Shown here: positions 8,100-17,419 of the stretch, piece by piece
How positions within the stretch are numbered: position 1 is the stretch's first letter
Layout: every line of letters starts with the position of its first letter
Assembly (NCBI GenBank): GCA_944326615.1
Contig: CALVEO010000004.1
Coordinates: 1 to 64,000, forward strand
Direction of reading: 5' to 3'
DNA length: 64,000 bases
Source of the DNA: Candidatus Gastranaerophilales bacterium
GTDB lineage: Bacteria; Cyanobacteriota; Vampirovibrionia; Gastranaerophilales; Gastranaerophilaceae
The notes under the pieces: generated by a model
The model's input: only the letters and a program-made list of their open reading frames with translations
Told to the model about the DNA's origin: nothing
Database searches by the model: none
Translations under genes and position numbers: made by a program

Positions 8100-10055
8100 A
8101 TGAAACTAAAAAAATTACTAACAATGCTTGTGCTGATGCTGATGTCAATGTCATCTGTAAAAGCTGAAGATATATCCCCCATGTTAACTGTAAGTAACAG
8201 AAATATAGAATCATCAAAACTTCTTGTTGATGATTCTTCAGAGGAGGTAAACCTTGATAACTCCGATGTTATAGTAATTCCTCAAAATGAATCGCCCGTA
8301 TTCAAGCCCTACCAACCTGCAAAAGATGAAGTAGTTTTTAGCTATACAAAAAATTTGATTAATGCAATTGATCCTACAGCCTACACAAACAGAAAAGGCA
8401 GCTATCTGCCAGGTGCCAGAGGTATTAACCAGCTCGTAATATATACTCCTGCTTATGGGCCACGAACAAATACCAATGAATTTGGCGCTGAAGCTATTGT
8501 TGAAGGTAATACCGTTACGGAATTATCAGGAGCTGATTCTCTGATACCGCCAAATGGTATAGTAATAAGCGGGCATGGCAATGCTAAAAAATGGATGAAT
8601 TCCAGTATTAAAATAGGTACAAAAATTTATATCGATAGAGCATCAAACCTGGTTTACACATACACAACATCTGAAAGCTATATTTTTGAATCGGAGAAAA
8701 AAATTCATGAAGCAGAACAGATGCTTGAATACTATAGAAGCTTAAGCCCTGATTACAATTGGAAATTTCCAGGAAGCTATATTGCAGATGCAAAAAATTA
8801 CCTGAAAAAAGCAAGAAAAAATCCTGATGAAGTAAAAAAATACTCTCAAGCAGCCATAGAAGCTGCAAATGATGCACTAAAAAGTGTTGTTCCTTACAAA
8901 AACGGAGAACTTAAAGGAGTATGGATTAGACCTGTTGAAACGACTGAAAAACAAATAGAAGAAACTCTTGACAGACTAGAAAATGCTGGTATTGACACTA
9001 TATTTCTAGAAACATATTTCCATGGAAAAACAATATTTCCAAGTAAAACAATGGAAGCCTACGGATTTACCACCCAATACGAAAAATTTGCAGGGATTGA
9101 TCCGCTTGCAATATGGATAAAAGAGGCGCATAAACGCGGAATAAAAGTCCATATATGGTTTGAAACATTTTATGCAGGACCGCAAAATCCTAAAGATAAT
9201 CCTAAAAGTATACTTGGCATGAATCCCTCCTGGGGAAATAAAACAAGAAAAGATGCAGATGCATTTGAACCGTCCAAATCTACTTCGGAGCATAACGGAT
9301 ATTTCTTAGATCCGGCAAATCCTTATGTACAGGATTTCATTGTGAAGTTAGCTGATGAAATTATAACTAGATACAAACCCGACGGCATTAATCTTGATTA
9401 CATCAGATATCCGAATTGCGTTTCTCTAAGCGAAGATTCAAACTGGGGATACACAGATTATGCCAGAGAAGAATTCAAAATGCTTTTCGGAGTTGATCCG
9501 GTTAATATTTTAAAATCAGATCCTCTATGGCTTGAATGGAATAATTACAGACGCGAACAAATAACCAATATGGTAAAAAAAATCGGAGAACTGGGCAGAC
9601 GTAAACATATCTACATAAGCGCAGTAATTTTTCCTGACAGAAAAGCAGCCCTTGACCATAAGCAGCAGGATTGGAAAACCTGGTCAACAAGAGGTTATAT
9701 AAACGCCTTTACTCCGCTATTTTTAACTTGTGATTCAAAAACCGCAAACAAAATGATGACTGATGTAATTAATGCATCGTCAGGAAATACTGATTTTTAT
9801 GCAGGATTATTTGTAACATTTATGGGCGGAACAGATGAAGATTTGATAAGATTAATCCATGAAGCAAGAAAAGTCAATGCAAAAGGGGTTATCCTGTTTG
9901 ATTATGCGCATCTCAATAATAAATATATAAATACATTATCAAGAAGCGTATTTGCCTCTCAATCTCCATTTAAACCTAATTTCAGAATAGGTCAGCCGCA
10001 GCCGCAATTACAACCGCAGGACACAAAAGGCTGGTGGATTTTCAAAAAAGATTAA
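8100..10055 (+). CDS. exported family-10-like glycosyl hydrolase (GHL10, DUF187)
   Basis: 651 residues. Residues 1-22 form a signal peptide ending in VKA. Residues about 105-180 hold a domain (NQLVIYTPAYGPRTNTNEFG, then GIVISGHG) found before the hydrolase in cyanobacterial homologues. A helical linker (about 195-260) follows. The GHL10 TIM barrel begins at about residue 270 (GVWIRPVE) and includes ETYFHG, KVHIWFETFYAG and PDGINLDYIRYPN with the conserved acidic residues. A Pro/Gln-rich tail (QPQPQLQPQ) ends in GWWIFKKD. GHL10 proteins are thought to act on envelope glycans; the related DigH of E. coli cleaves denuded peptidoglycan strands. I infer a periplasmic or surface peptidoglycan role. 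Confidence 0.88.
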   Translation: MKLKKLLTMLVLMLMSMSSVKAEDISPMLTVSNRNIESSKLLVDDSSEEVNLDNSDVIVIPQNESPVFKPYQPAKDEVVFSYTKNLINAIDPTAYTNRKGSYLPGARGINQLVIYTPAYGPRTNTNEFGAEAIVEGNTVTELSGADSLIPPNGIVISGHGNAKKWMNSSIKIGTKIYIDRASNLVYTYTTSESYIFESEKKIHEAEQMLEYYRSLSPDYNWKFPGSYIADAKNYLKKARKNPDEVKKYSQAAIEAANDALKSVVPYKNGELKGVWIRPVETTEKQIEETLDRLENAGIDTIFLETYFHGKTIFPSKTMEAYGFTTQYEKFAGIDPLAIWIKEAHKRGIKVHIWFETFYAGPQNPKDNPKSILGMNPSWGNKTRKDADAFEPSKSTSEHNGYFLDPANPYVQDFIVKLADEIITRYKPDGINLDYIRYPNCVSLSEDSNWGYTDYAREEFKMLFGVDPVNILKSDPLWLEWNNYRREQITNMVKKIGELGRRKHIYISAVIFPDRKAALDHKQQDWKTWSTRGYINAFTPLFLTCDSKTANKMMTDVINASSGNTDFYAGLFVTFMGGTDEDLIRLIHEARKVNAKGVILFDYAHLNNKYINTLSRSVFASQSPFKPNFRIGQPQPQLQPQDTKGWWIFKKD

Positions 10056-10590
10056 GAGCGTGCCGCTCCATCCGTAACCCTGAGTCTTGCATGAATCTTC
10101 TCTGTCATTACGAGGGAACGTAGCCGTTCCATCCGCCACTTGAGGTTTGCATAAATCTTTCATGTCATTACGAGGAGAATGCGAAGCATTCGACGTAGTA
10201 ATCTAATTATTTATATAAATATTATGAGATTGCGAAGCTCCATTCTGTCGCTCGCAATGACAGTTTCTAGATTGTAGATCGGATTTACGGGAACATGCTC
10301 CCTCCCTGATCAGGGAGGGGCTGCGTAGCCGCTGCACCCGATACCTGGGTCCTGCATGAACTTGTTTTGTCAATACAAGCAGGTAGACTTTGGCAATTAG
10401 AAATAAAGCCTTTTAACGTAAAAGGCCTACCCTCCTAGCTTCCTACCTTCTTATCCTCTAGTTAAACCCTCCCCTTAATCCCACACCCAAAAGAGGGAAA
10501 AATTTTTAATTTCCTCTTCAAATGGGGAGGGGTAGGGTGCAAGCCTGAATTCATATTTATATTTCGTTACATGTGCATTTTTAAGTTTAA
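10056..10590. repeat. composite interspersed-repeat region A
   Basis: No gene is present. The region is a chain of short repeats that recur in the window: a GGAACGTAGCCGTTCC palindrome at about 10110, a 100-bp MITE-like element, and a segment at about 10315-10440 (AGCCGCTGCACCCGATACC onward) that is repeated in direct orientation at about 36620-36770. It ends with imperfect CCCTCCCC/GGGGAGGG inverted repeats (about 10467-10535) that could fold into a long stem. GC content is visibly higher than in the genes. Confidence 0.8.
10163..10262. mobile_element. MITE-like palindromic element, copy 1
   Basis: A 100-bp unit bounded by TGTCATTACGAG and CTCGCAATGACA, which are inverted repeats with one mismatch. 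The inner halves also pair (AATGCGAAGCATTCG and the GCGAAGCTCC side). Further copies lie at 21849-21951 (reverse orientation) and 27815-27914. It codes for nothing of its own and would need a transposase in trans. Confidence 0.75.
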
Positions 10591-10594
10591 CACG

Positions 10595-10600
10595 TATAAT
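10595..10600 (+). promoter_or_regulatory. -10 element implying leaderless comEC mRNA
   Basis: A perfect TATAAT ends 7 nt before the comEC ATG at 10608, as seen at ispG. No ribosome binding site precedes the ATG. Confidence 0.45.
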
Positions 10601-10607
10601 AAATTTT

Positions 10608-12986
10608 ATGGATAGAATGGCTGTTAACAATATTTGTCAGAATAAAAATGTTTTAATGTTTATTGCGGCATTGATATTTATGACTGGAATTCTGGCCTAT
10701 TTCAACGATAACGCAATCTTGTGTGCCGGAATTTTAAGCATAATTGCAATTCTTGCGACTTTGAAAAACTTTTTACCTTTAAAATACGTATTTTTCTGGG
10801 TAATCATATTTTATCTTGGATTTTTTAATGCATATTCAAGAACACATGTAACAGACGGGCTGGTTCCGTTTGCAGGACATGATGCAATAATTCAGGGACA
10901 GATTGTATCAATTCCAAACAGCAGTTCTCCAGAAAAAACAAAATTTTTCTTTAAAGCAGATAACATTAACGGAAACAGTATCTCTGGCAAAACTCTTGTA
11001 ACCTATACCGGCAATGATTTTGCAAATCTGCAAATAGGAAGTAAATACGAACTTTCCGGACGATTGAGAATTCCTTTTAAATCAAGTAATCCATCACAGT
11101 TCGATTACGGAAAATATTTGAGAAATTACGATACATTTACGGTATTCTATTCTGATAATGCAAAATATATAAACAGCAGTTTAACGCCAAAATGGAAATT
11201 TGTGCAAAACCTGAATAAACTCAGAGACAAAATCATAAATGAGCACGCTAAATATTTAAAATCCCCAAATCTTGAAATCCTGGGCGGAGTAGTATTTGGC
11301 GATGATGCTGTCGCGCCGCCTGATTATATTAAAACATCTTTTGTAAATTCAGGTTTATTGCATATTCTTGCGGCATCAGGGATGAACGTTGCTTTTATAT
11401 ATGCATTCTGGGTATTTTTCATGCGCCGGCTGCGTATGCCATTCAAATTCATGGTAATTTCCGGTATGGGGGTTGTCATAATTTATACATTTATGACAGG
11501 ACTGGGAGCTTCTGTTATAAGAGCTGCATTAATGTTATTATTTATACTTGCCGGCAAATTAATTGACCGAGATGCACATACTGTATCGCTTTTATCCTTT
11601 GTTGCAATGCTAATGCTTATTTATAACCCCGCATTTATAAATGATGTAGGTTTTCAGCTTTCATTTATTGTAACTTTCGGACTTTTGACCACAGCAAATG
11701 TAATTTTTGAAAAATATAAAGATTCTAAAGTTCCGCAGTGGCTGGTAAGTGCATTGTTAATCCCTGTGATTGCACAAATATGGGTTGCGCCGATACAAAT
11801 GTTTTATTTTAACACATTCAGCACATATTCAATCCTTGCAAATATTTTCAGCATGCCGTTTTTGAGTGTAATAAGCTTCGGCGGTTTCGTCAGTTCCATT
11901 ATTGCGATATTAGCACCATTTAGCGACAAATTGTGTATGGTTATAGACGTAATCTTAAATCTAATGCTTCAAATACTTGTCTATATATCAAATTTGTTTG
12001 CAAATCTTCCTGCCTCGCTTCTTACGACTACTCATCCGAATATTTTTCAAATTTCTATTTATTACGGAATAATTCTTGTTCTAACACTTTCAATCAAAAC
12101 AGGGATTAATAAAAAACTTGTATATACCTGCATAATCTCAGGAATTATACTTATGCTGACTTTAATCAATATTCCTTCAAAAAATCTTGAAATTATTGCA
12201 TTCGATGTTCAAAATGCAGACTGCTTTCTTATAAAAACTCCTGAAAATAAATATTTTATAATTGATACAGGCAGAGCAGGCTACAAGGGAAGCAATGCAC
12301 AGGCAAATTCGATTATTATAAAATATCTTAAAGACAGAGGGATTAAAAATATTGAAGGGATGATAATCACGCACTTTGACAACGACCACTCGGGCGGTGC
12401 AGTTGATATTATGAAAACAATGAAAGTAAAACAGGTTTATATAAATTCTTACAAAGATAAATCCATGACTTCAGAACATATCTACAAAGCGTTAAAAGAA
12501 CTGAATATAGCTTCCAATATTCCAGACAGCAATAAATCCATATATTCTGAAAATAATCTGAATATACAAACATACCTTGCAAACTCTGAAGAAGATAATG
12601 AAAAATCTATAATAACTCTTTTAAGTTATAAAGATTTTGACATGCTTTTCACTGGCGATACAGGAATTGAGGCGTTCAATAAATTGAAAAAAGATATTCC
12701 GCATAACGTTGAAATTTTGAAAGTAGGACATCATGGCGGTCCACATGTTGTAAATTCAGATATGCTTAATCACTTAAATACAAAAGTTTCTATAATTTCA
12801 ACAGGTCCAAACTCTTTCGGGCATCCGAATAAAGGGACCCTTGATATTTTGCGAAATACGGAAATTTACAGAACTGACCGCAACAATTCAATAAAAATAG
12901 AATCTGACGGAACAGACTACACTGTTTATACCTACAACAAAGACAAAAAGAAATATCAGAAATCAAAAGAATTTATAACTGATTAA
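10608..12986 (+). CDS. comEC: ComEC/Rec2 family DNA-uptake channel
   Basis: 792-residue inner-membrane protein of natural transformation that carries single-stranded DNA into the cytoplasm. Order of parts: N-terminal helices, the DUF4131 OB-like domain (about 70-190), the Competence domain with HILAASGMNVAF near residue 250 and many helices to about 520, and a C-terminal metallo-beta-lactamase domain with ITHFDNDHSGG near 588 and VGHHGGPH near 705. The full-length form includes all three domains. The ATG at 10608 has no Shine-Dalgarno sequence but a -10 box 7 nt upstream. It ends in a 4-nt convergent overlap with pyrF. Pilin-like genes in the window could supply the matching competence pilus; that link is inference. 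Confidence 0.93.
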   Translation: MDRMAVNNICQNKNVLMFIAALIFMTGILAYFNDNAILCAGILSIIAILATLKNFLPLKYVFFWVIIFYLGFFNAYSRTHVTDGLVPFAGHDAIIQGQIVSIPNSSSPEKTKFFFKADNINGNSISGKTLVTYTGNDFANLQIGSKYELSGRLRIPFKSSNPSQFDYGKYLRNYDTFTVFYSDNAKYINSSLTPKWKFVQNLNKLRDKIINEHAKYLKSPNLEILGGVVFGDDAVAPPDYIKTSFVNSGLLHILAASGMNVAFIYAFWVFFMRRLRMPFKFMVISGMGVVIIYTFMTGLGASVIRAALMLLFILAGKLIDRDAHTVSLLSFVAMLMLIYNPAFINDVGFQLSFIVTFGLLTTANVIFEKYKDSKVPQWLVSALLIPVIAQIWVAPIQMFYFNTFSTYSILANIFSMPFLSVISFGGFVSSIIAILAPFSDKLCMVIDVILNLMLQILVYISNLFANLPASLLTTTHPNIFQISIYYGIILVLTLSIKTGINKKLVYTCIISGIILMLTLINIPSKNLEIIAFDVQNADCFLIKTPENKYFIIDTGRAGYKGSNAQANSIIIKYLKDRGIKNIEGMIITHFDNDHSGGAVDIMKTMKVKQVYINSYKDKSMTSEHIYKALKELNIASNIPDSNKSIYSENNLNIQTYLANSEEDNEKSIITLLSYKDFDMLFTGDTGIEAFNKLKKDIPHNVEILKVGHHGGPHVVNSDMLNHLNTKVSIISTGPNSFGHPNKGTLDILRNTEIYRTDRNNSIKIESDGTDYTVYTYNKDKKKYQKSKEFITD

Positions 12987-13741
12987 ACACAAGAAACTTT
13001 ATCAGCCAGAGCTGTTTCTATTTCATCAATAATCAAAGATGCAGCTCCTATTCTATCATCAGCAGAGGTAATAGGCCGTCCGACTACCATATAATCAACA
13101 CCTGATAAAATATTATCGCGGGGAGTATCCACTCTGACCTGATCATTTACAGAAGCCCAGGTAGGACGGGTTGCAGGACATAAAATTATAAAATCATCAC
13201 CTATTTCTTTTCTAATCCTTCTAGCCTCTTCGGCACTAGCCACAACACCGTCAAGTCCTGAGTCCTTTGCAACTTTAGCAAGCTGCAAAACAAAGTCTTC
13301 TATATTTCTGTCAACACATAATTCTGTAGTCAAAGTCTTTTGCCCGAAACTTGAAAGCAGAGTAACACCGAGAATTGTCGGAGGTTCAACTCCCATAGAC
13401 TTTGCAGCAGCACGTGAAGCTTTCACAACAGCAGAAGTCATTTTAGAACCGCCTTGAATATGCACGTTGAAAAAATTTATATTATTTTTAACAAGACTGA
13501 TACAAGCTTTCTGAACAGTATGCGGAATATCATGGAACTTACAGTCATAATAACATTTTGCCCCATGTTCTTCCAGCAGTCTGAATGCTTCAAATCCATA
13601 ATTGACAATCAAAGGAAGACCGATTTTAAAATAACCGACATAATCTTTAAGCTCTCTTACAAGCTCTTCTGCCTCTTTTAAATTGTCAACATCCAATGCT
13701 AAAATAATTCTGTCTTTAGCTGTTTTAGGTTTATCAATCAT
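12983..13741 (-). CDS. pyrF: orotidine 5'-phosphate decarboxylase PyrF
   Basis: 252-residue TIM-barrel enzyme that decarboxylates OMP to UMP in pyrimidine synthesis. The start has IILALDVDNLKEAEEL with the first substrate-binding Asp. The catalytic Asp-Lys-Asp array is seen in YYDCKFHDIPHTV. The phosphate-binding end is DYMVVGRPIT. These match the group I (E. coli/B. subtilis type) enzyme. It is likely a single gene; the nearest gene upstream on the same strand, the DUF2023 gene, ends 34 nt before it. Confidence 0.95.
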   Translation of the reverse strand: MIDKPKTAKDRIILALDVDNLKEAEELVRELKDYVGYFKIGLPLIVNYGFEAFRLLEEHGAKCYYDCKFHDIPHTVQKACISLVKNNINFFNVHIQGGSKMTSAVVKASRAAAKSMGVEPPTILGVTLLSSFGQKTLTTELCVDRNIEDFVLQLAKVAKDSGLDGVVASAEEARRIRKEIGDDFIILCPATRPTWASVNDQVRVDTPRDNILSGVDYMVVGRPITSADDRIGAASLIIDEIETALADKVSCV

Positions 13742-13775
13742 ATTAACATGAATATATCACTACGAAAAAATAAAA

Positions 13776-14225
13776 TCAACCCATAACAGAATTAGGCTTG
13801 CCGCCCAATTTTTTAAGATATCTTTGACATTGCAAAATTTTATCATACCCAAGCATAATACCAAGCATAAAATCCTTTTCAGGAGAAAGCTTGTTCAGAT
13901 GTTTGTCAAAAGTTGCAATAACTTTTATACAATCTTCATTGCCGAAAAAAACATTAATTGAATTTTCTCCGGCTGGATTGATTATATAAGGAATTTTTTC
14001 TTTTTCAAGACGCGAAACAATATAATCTTTATTTGAGACTTTTTCCGTAGTCAAAATAAGGCTTCTCAATCCCTTTTTATACTCATATATATGATGCAGA
14101 AACACCTTTAACTCACTATGTTGTTTTTGAGTTATCTGCGGCAATTTAGCTGCAAAAGGAACACTTTTATTACACTGTTGATATTTAGCTTTAGAATTAT
14201 TGTATGCTATTGGATAAACCTTCAT
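13776..14225 (-). CDS. DUF2023-family protein with N-terminal SVPFAAK segment
   Basis: 149 residues. From about residue 40 the sequence LHHIYEYKKGLRSLIL, later INVFFGNEDCI and FMLGIMLGYDKILQCQRYL, matches the DUF2023 family known from Epsilonproteobacteria and other anaerobes; its function is not established. The first 38 residues are an extra, polar N-terminus with SVPFAAK, similar in kind to the RVSFSGK of the 5188 protein. No signal peptide or membrane helix. It lies 24 nt downstream of the XRE regulator gene on the same strand, so they may be co-transcribed. Confidence 0.7.
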   Translation of the reverse strand: MKVYPIAYNNSKAKYQQCNKSVPFAAKLPQITQKQHSELKVFLHHIYEYKKGLRSLILTTEKVSNKDYIVSRLEKEKIPYIINPAGENSINVFFGNEDCIKVIATFDKHLNKLSPEKDFMLGIMLGYDKILQCQRYLKKLGGKPNSVMG

Positions 14226-14249
14226 AAAACAAAGTTAGATTAAACTAAC

Positions 14250-14489
14250 TTATTTGTCAATATTATTTTTTTCATAACCTGCAAGTTCATCCAATGAGAT
14301 ATTAAACACCTGGGCAAGCTTAATAAAATTTTCAAGACCTATATTAATCTTACCATTCTCAATACGTGCAATATGCTCCCTGCTGCAATCAATGATTTCT
14401 GCAAGACGCTCCTGCGAAAGCCCTAATCTTTTACGATTTTTTCTTATTCTGTTACGAATTTTTAAATTATAATTTTTAAAATCTTGCAT
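14250..14489 (-). CDS. XRE-family (Cro/CI-type) transcriptional regulator
   Basis: 79 residues, essentially one helix-turn-helix domain: IRKNRKRLGLSQERLAEIID, then CSREHIARIENGKINIG and a helix FIKLAQVFNISLDEL. This is the classic HTH_3 layout without an effector domain. It is divergent from a pilin-like gene (start 14601), with 111 nt between the starts, the same arrangement as at 37842-38883. I infer that it controls its neighbours. It is followed on the same strand by the DUF2023 gene. Confidence 0.88.
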   Translation of the reverse strand: MQDFKNYNLKIRNRIRKNRKRLGLSQERLAEIIDCSREHIARIENGKINIGLENFIKLAQVFNISLDELAGYEKNNIDK

Positions 14490-14600
14490 AATTGTGATTA
14501 TACGTTTATAATAAGAATGTTACTGGGGTTAATTAATCACTTTTTATCGTCAAAATACTTATTATTAAGACATATTAGAGTATATTTATTGGAGAGATTT

Positions 14601-15353
14601 ATGAACAACAATTCAACTTTTTATACTAAAACAGGATTTACATTAGCAGAAGTATTAATAACTCTTGGAATTATAGGGGTTGTGGCTGCTATGACTATGC
14701 CGTCATTAATCACAAATCATAGAGAAAAGAAAACAGTTGCTCAATTAAAAAAGGCATATTCAACACTTCAGCAGGGCTATTTAATGGCAATAAGCAAACA
14801 TGGAGAACCTGAAAGCTGGGGAGTTGGAAACACTAATACAAGTACAAATGAGGACGGTACAACTCAAACGGATTATTCAGAAGCAGAACTTTTGTTAGAA
14901 TATCTTTCTGAAAACATGAATACAATTAACATTAATCAAGAAATAGAATACACAAAATATCAACTGAACGGAGCTAATGGAAGAAATGTCAATTTAAAAA
15001 ATATTCCAAATATTGTGCTTTCAGACGGAACAATAATAGCGTTAGGTTACATAACAGTAACAAAAAACACCGGAGATATTTATGTTATTCTCAATGGCTG
15101 CGCACAAAATGGCAGATGTACATTGGGAAAAGACATATTTTATTTTAATATTCGTTTTTCACCGGCAAAAATTATCCCTGTAGGTGCAGATGGAAGCCAG
15201 TATCCTAAAGAAGAATTTAAAAACTACTGTAACAAAACAGTGGACGCTAATGATTCAGGCAAGGGCTGCACAGCATGGGTACTTTATAACGAAAACATGG
15301 ACTATCTTCATTGCAATGATTTAGACTGGAACACAAAAACGCAATGCCATTAA
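14601..15353 (+). CDS. type II/IV pilin-like protein (pseudopilin)
   Basis: 250 residues. After a 12-residue leader the protein has GFTLAEVLITLGIIGVVAA, the prepilin peptidase site (cleavage after Gly, Phe+1, Glu+5) and hydrophobic alpha-1 helix of type IV pilins and pseudopilins. The C-terminal domain of about 200 residues is Asn/Thr-rich, with Cys residues likely paired near NGCAQNGRC and NYCNKTV...GKGC. I use the ATG at 14601, which follows GGAGAG; a 39-residue upstream extension has no ribosome binding site. It is divergent from an XRE regulator. Likely a minor pilin or secretion/competence pseudopilin. Confidence 0.9.
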   Translation: MNNNSTFYTKTGFTLAEVLITLGIIGVVAAMTMPSLITNHREKKTVAQLKKAYSTLQQGYLMAISKHGEPESWGVGNTNTSTNEDGTTQTDYSEAELLLEYLSENMNTININQEIEYTKYQLNGANGRNVNLKNIPNIVLSDGTIIALGYITVTKNTGDIYVILNGCAQNGRCTLGKDIFYFNIRFSPAKIIPVGADGSQYPKEEFKNYCNKTVDANDSGKGCTAWVLYNENMDYLHCNDLDWNTKTQCH

Positions 15354-15357
15354 ATCA

Positions 15358-16437
15358 TCATTCTTCATCAGAAATATCCGCCGGAAGTTCAGGCAAATCT
15401 TTGGAATATTTGCATCCGAGTTTTTCGAGTTTTTCAATCTGGGTTATTATATTTCCTCTTCCGGTAAGCTTTTTCAGAGAATTAGCAAGATTATCCTGTA
15501 TTTTAAGCAGTTCTTTCAACAAATCAGCAAATTTATCATGAACACTTGTACATAAATCCGCCATTTCCATAATATTTTTATTCTGTCTGTCGACAACATG
15601 AAACGCATTAATAATCTTTAATGCCGCAAGTAGTGTTGACGGCGATACAGGCATAACCTTATTTTTCCAGGCAAAATCCCACAATGCACACTCGTCACAA
15701 AACATCATTGAATAGCAGCTTTCAATCGGAATGAACATCAAAACATAATCAGGAGAAGATACCTCTATTGAATAATCTCTTTTTGCAAGCCCTGTAATAT
15801 GGGCTTTTGTAGAATCAACAAACTGCTTTAAATGAATTTGTTTTTCATCATCATCCTGAGCATTTACAAAACCGTCCCATGCTGCAAAAGACGTTTTGCT
15901 GTCAATATAAACACATCTACCCCCGGGCAGAAATACAGTGGCATCAGGTCTTCCTTCTGGTGTTCCCATCTGAATTTTATATTCTTCATCTTTTCTTAGC
16001 CCTGATGCTTCCAGAACTCTTTCAAGAACAATTTCACCCCAGCGCCCTGAAGCTCTGTTGTCAGATTTCATAACATTGACAAGAGAATTAGTGTCATGAG
16101 AAATCTTATTTCCAGCCTCAAGAAAACTTTTTATATTCATATCAAATTTTGTAAAATTCTCGGTTTCTGCCTTGAAATTTTGTTCCGTACGTTTTTCAAA
16201 ATCTTCAATTTTTTCTTTAAAACGTTTAAAAAATTCGTCTAGTTTTTCACGATTTTGGCTTGATAATTCTGTTGAACTTTCCTTAAAAATTTTATTAGCC
16301 GTATTTTCAAAATAAAGCTTCATCTGATCAAGCATCAAATCCTGAGTCATCTTACTATTTTTATTAATAACCTTGAAAGGAATGAATATACATAAAGCAC
16401 CAATAAAAAAACCAGCCAAAAATATTAAAATTTCCAT
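15358..16437 (-). CDS. rmuC: RmuC-family DNA recombination protein
   Basis: 359 residues. An N-terminal transmembrane anchor (ILIFLAGFFIGALCIFIPF) is followed by a coiled coil (about 40-130) and the RmuC domain with GRWGEIVLERVLEASGL, a PD-(D/E)XK-like core (RPDATVFLPGG then YIDSKTSF) and DYVLMFIPIE. RmuC proteins limit inversions at short inverted repeats and are predicted nucleases. This matters here because the window is rich in such repeats. I start at the ATG at 16437, preceded by GGGAG; an open frame to 16617 is not supported. It converges on the pilin gene. Confidence 0.9.
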   Translation of the reverse strand: MEILIFLAGFFIGALCIFIPFKVINKNSKMTQDLMLDQMKLYFENTANKIFKESSTELSSQNREKLDEFFKRFKEKIEDFEKRTEQNFKAETENFTKFDMNIKSFLEAGNKISHDTNSLVNVMKSDNRASGRWGEIVLERVLEASGLRKDEEYKIQMGTPEGRPDATVFLPGGRCVYIDSKTSFAAWDGFVNAQDDDEKQIHLKQFVDSTKAHITGLAKRDYSIEVSSPDYVLMFIPIESCYSMMFCDECALWDFAWKNKVMPVSPSTLLAALKIINAFHVVDRQNKNIMEMADLCTSVHDKFADLLKELLKIQDNLANSLKKLTGRGNIITQIEKLEKLGCKYSKDLPELPADISDEE

Positions 16438-16502
16438 TTTATACTCCCTGTTACCACTAAAATTATACCACAACAATATTAGACTAAAAATATTAGCCGT
16501 AT

Positions 16503-16555
16503 AAAAAATCAACCATGCGGCCATAAACCTAAAAGCATGATGTAGAGCATGGTTG
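16503..16555 (-). terminator. terminator-like hairpin on the minus strand upstream of rmuC
   Basis: CAACCATGC (16510-16518) and GCATGGTTG (16547-16555) are perfect 9-bp arms. Read on the minus strand the stem is followed by ATTTTTTAT. It lies upstream of the rmuC promoter region (a minus-strand TATAAT at about 16460), so it would end a short transcript made from about 16560-16690, not rmuC. No protein is evident there. Confidence 0.45.
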
Positions 16556-16699
16556 AGGGAAACTATCAATCTAAAGATGTAAGACAAATTCTCAAACCAA
16601 CATATAACCAATATCAATCAGGGCATGGATGAAAATAACCCTCTAAAAGTTGTAGTATTTATAGTGTAGAAGGAACTAAATAAAAACAGGGAGATAAAT

Positions 16700-17395
16700 A
16701 TGAGAGAATTTAAAAGAAATTCAAGAATTCTGCTTATTGATGATAATGCAGATCATTTAAGAGGGATAAAAGAATTAATTACACTTGAAAGCAGTTATAA
16801 TGTTGTAGGTGCAACAACCAGTGCAAATATAGGAATTAACCTCGCAAAAAAATATCGCCCTGACATAATTTTAATGGATATAAATATGCCTGAAAAAGAT
16901 GGACTTCAAGCTATTCAGGAAATTGAAAAGCTCGATATGGATATAAGAGTAATTTGCTTAAGCGGTTACGATGATGCAGATCTTATCTTCCGGGCTATGA
17001 AAATAGGCGCTAAAGGCTATGTTCTTAAAACAATGGCATCAGCCCAGCTTATTTATGCAATAGACGAAGTTGCATCCGGCAAAATTTATCTTCCGACTGC
17101 ACTTACATCAAGATTTTTTGAATACTTTCAACGTTCATTTAAAGATGAAGCAAACGCTGCAACAGAAGAAAATCTCCTTACATATTTAACAGCAAGAGAA
17201 GAAGAAGTTTTGGATCTTCTCACACAGGGTAATAACTACAAGGGTATTGCAGGAAAGTTATTTATATCCGAAACTACAGTAAAGACCCATGTAAACAATA
17301 TATTTCAAAAATTACAGGTAAACGACAGAACACAGGCTGTTTTATATGCCCTGAATAACGGATTTGCTAAAAGACGGGCTAAACTTGCTGTTTAA
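16700..17395 (+). CDS. NarL/FixJ-type response regulator
   Basis: 231 residues. The receiver domain (about 8-130) has the acidic pair Asp14-Asp15, phosphoacceptor Asp60 (ILMDINMPEKDG), a CLSG segment and GYVLK with the conserved Lys. The C-terminal LuxR-type HTH (about 165-225) has YLTAREEEVLDLLTQG and SETTVKTHVNNIFQKL. It is followed 74 nt later by a soluble histidine kinase gene, its likely partner. A GGGAG ribosome binding site precedes the ATG. The regulated genes are unknown; the large 1151-residue membrane protein lies just downstream of the kinase. Confidence 0.93.
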   Translation: MREFKRNSRILLIDDNADHLRGIKELITLESSYNVVGATTSANIGINLAKKYRPDIILMDINMPEKDGLQAIQEIEKLDMDIRVICLSGYDDADLIFRAMKIGAKGYVLKTMASAQLIYAIDEVASGKIYLPTALTSRFFEYFQRSFKDEANAATEENLLTYLTAREEEVLDLLTQGNNYKGIAGKLFISETTVKTHVNNIFQKLQVNDRTQAVLYALNNGFAKRRAKLAV

Positions 17396-17419
17396 ATTAT
17401 ATGATACTAATAAGTGTTT

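Noticed and set aside
10056-10590. CRISPR array in the repeat regions
   Set aside because: Repeats are not regularly spaced, vary in order and orientation, and no cas genes are present.
16438-16617. 60-residue extension of RmuC
   Set aside because: The membrane anchor starts at the ATG at 16437 with GGGAG upstream; the extension covers the promoter and a hairpin.
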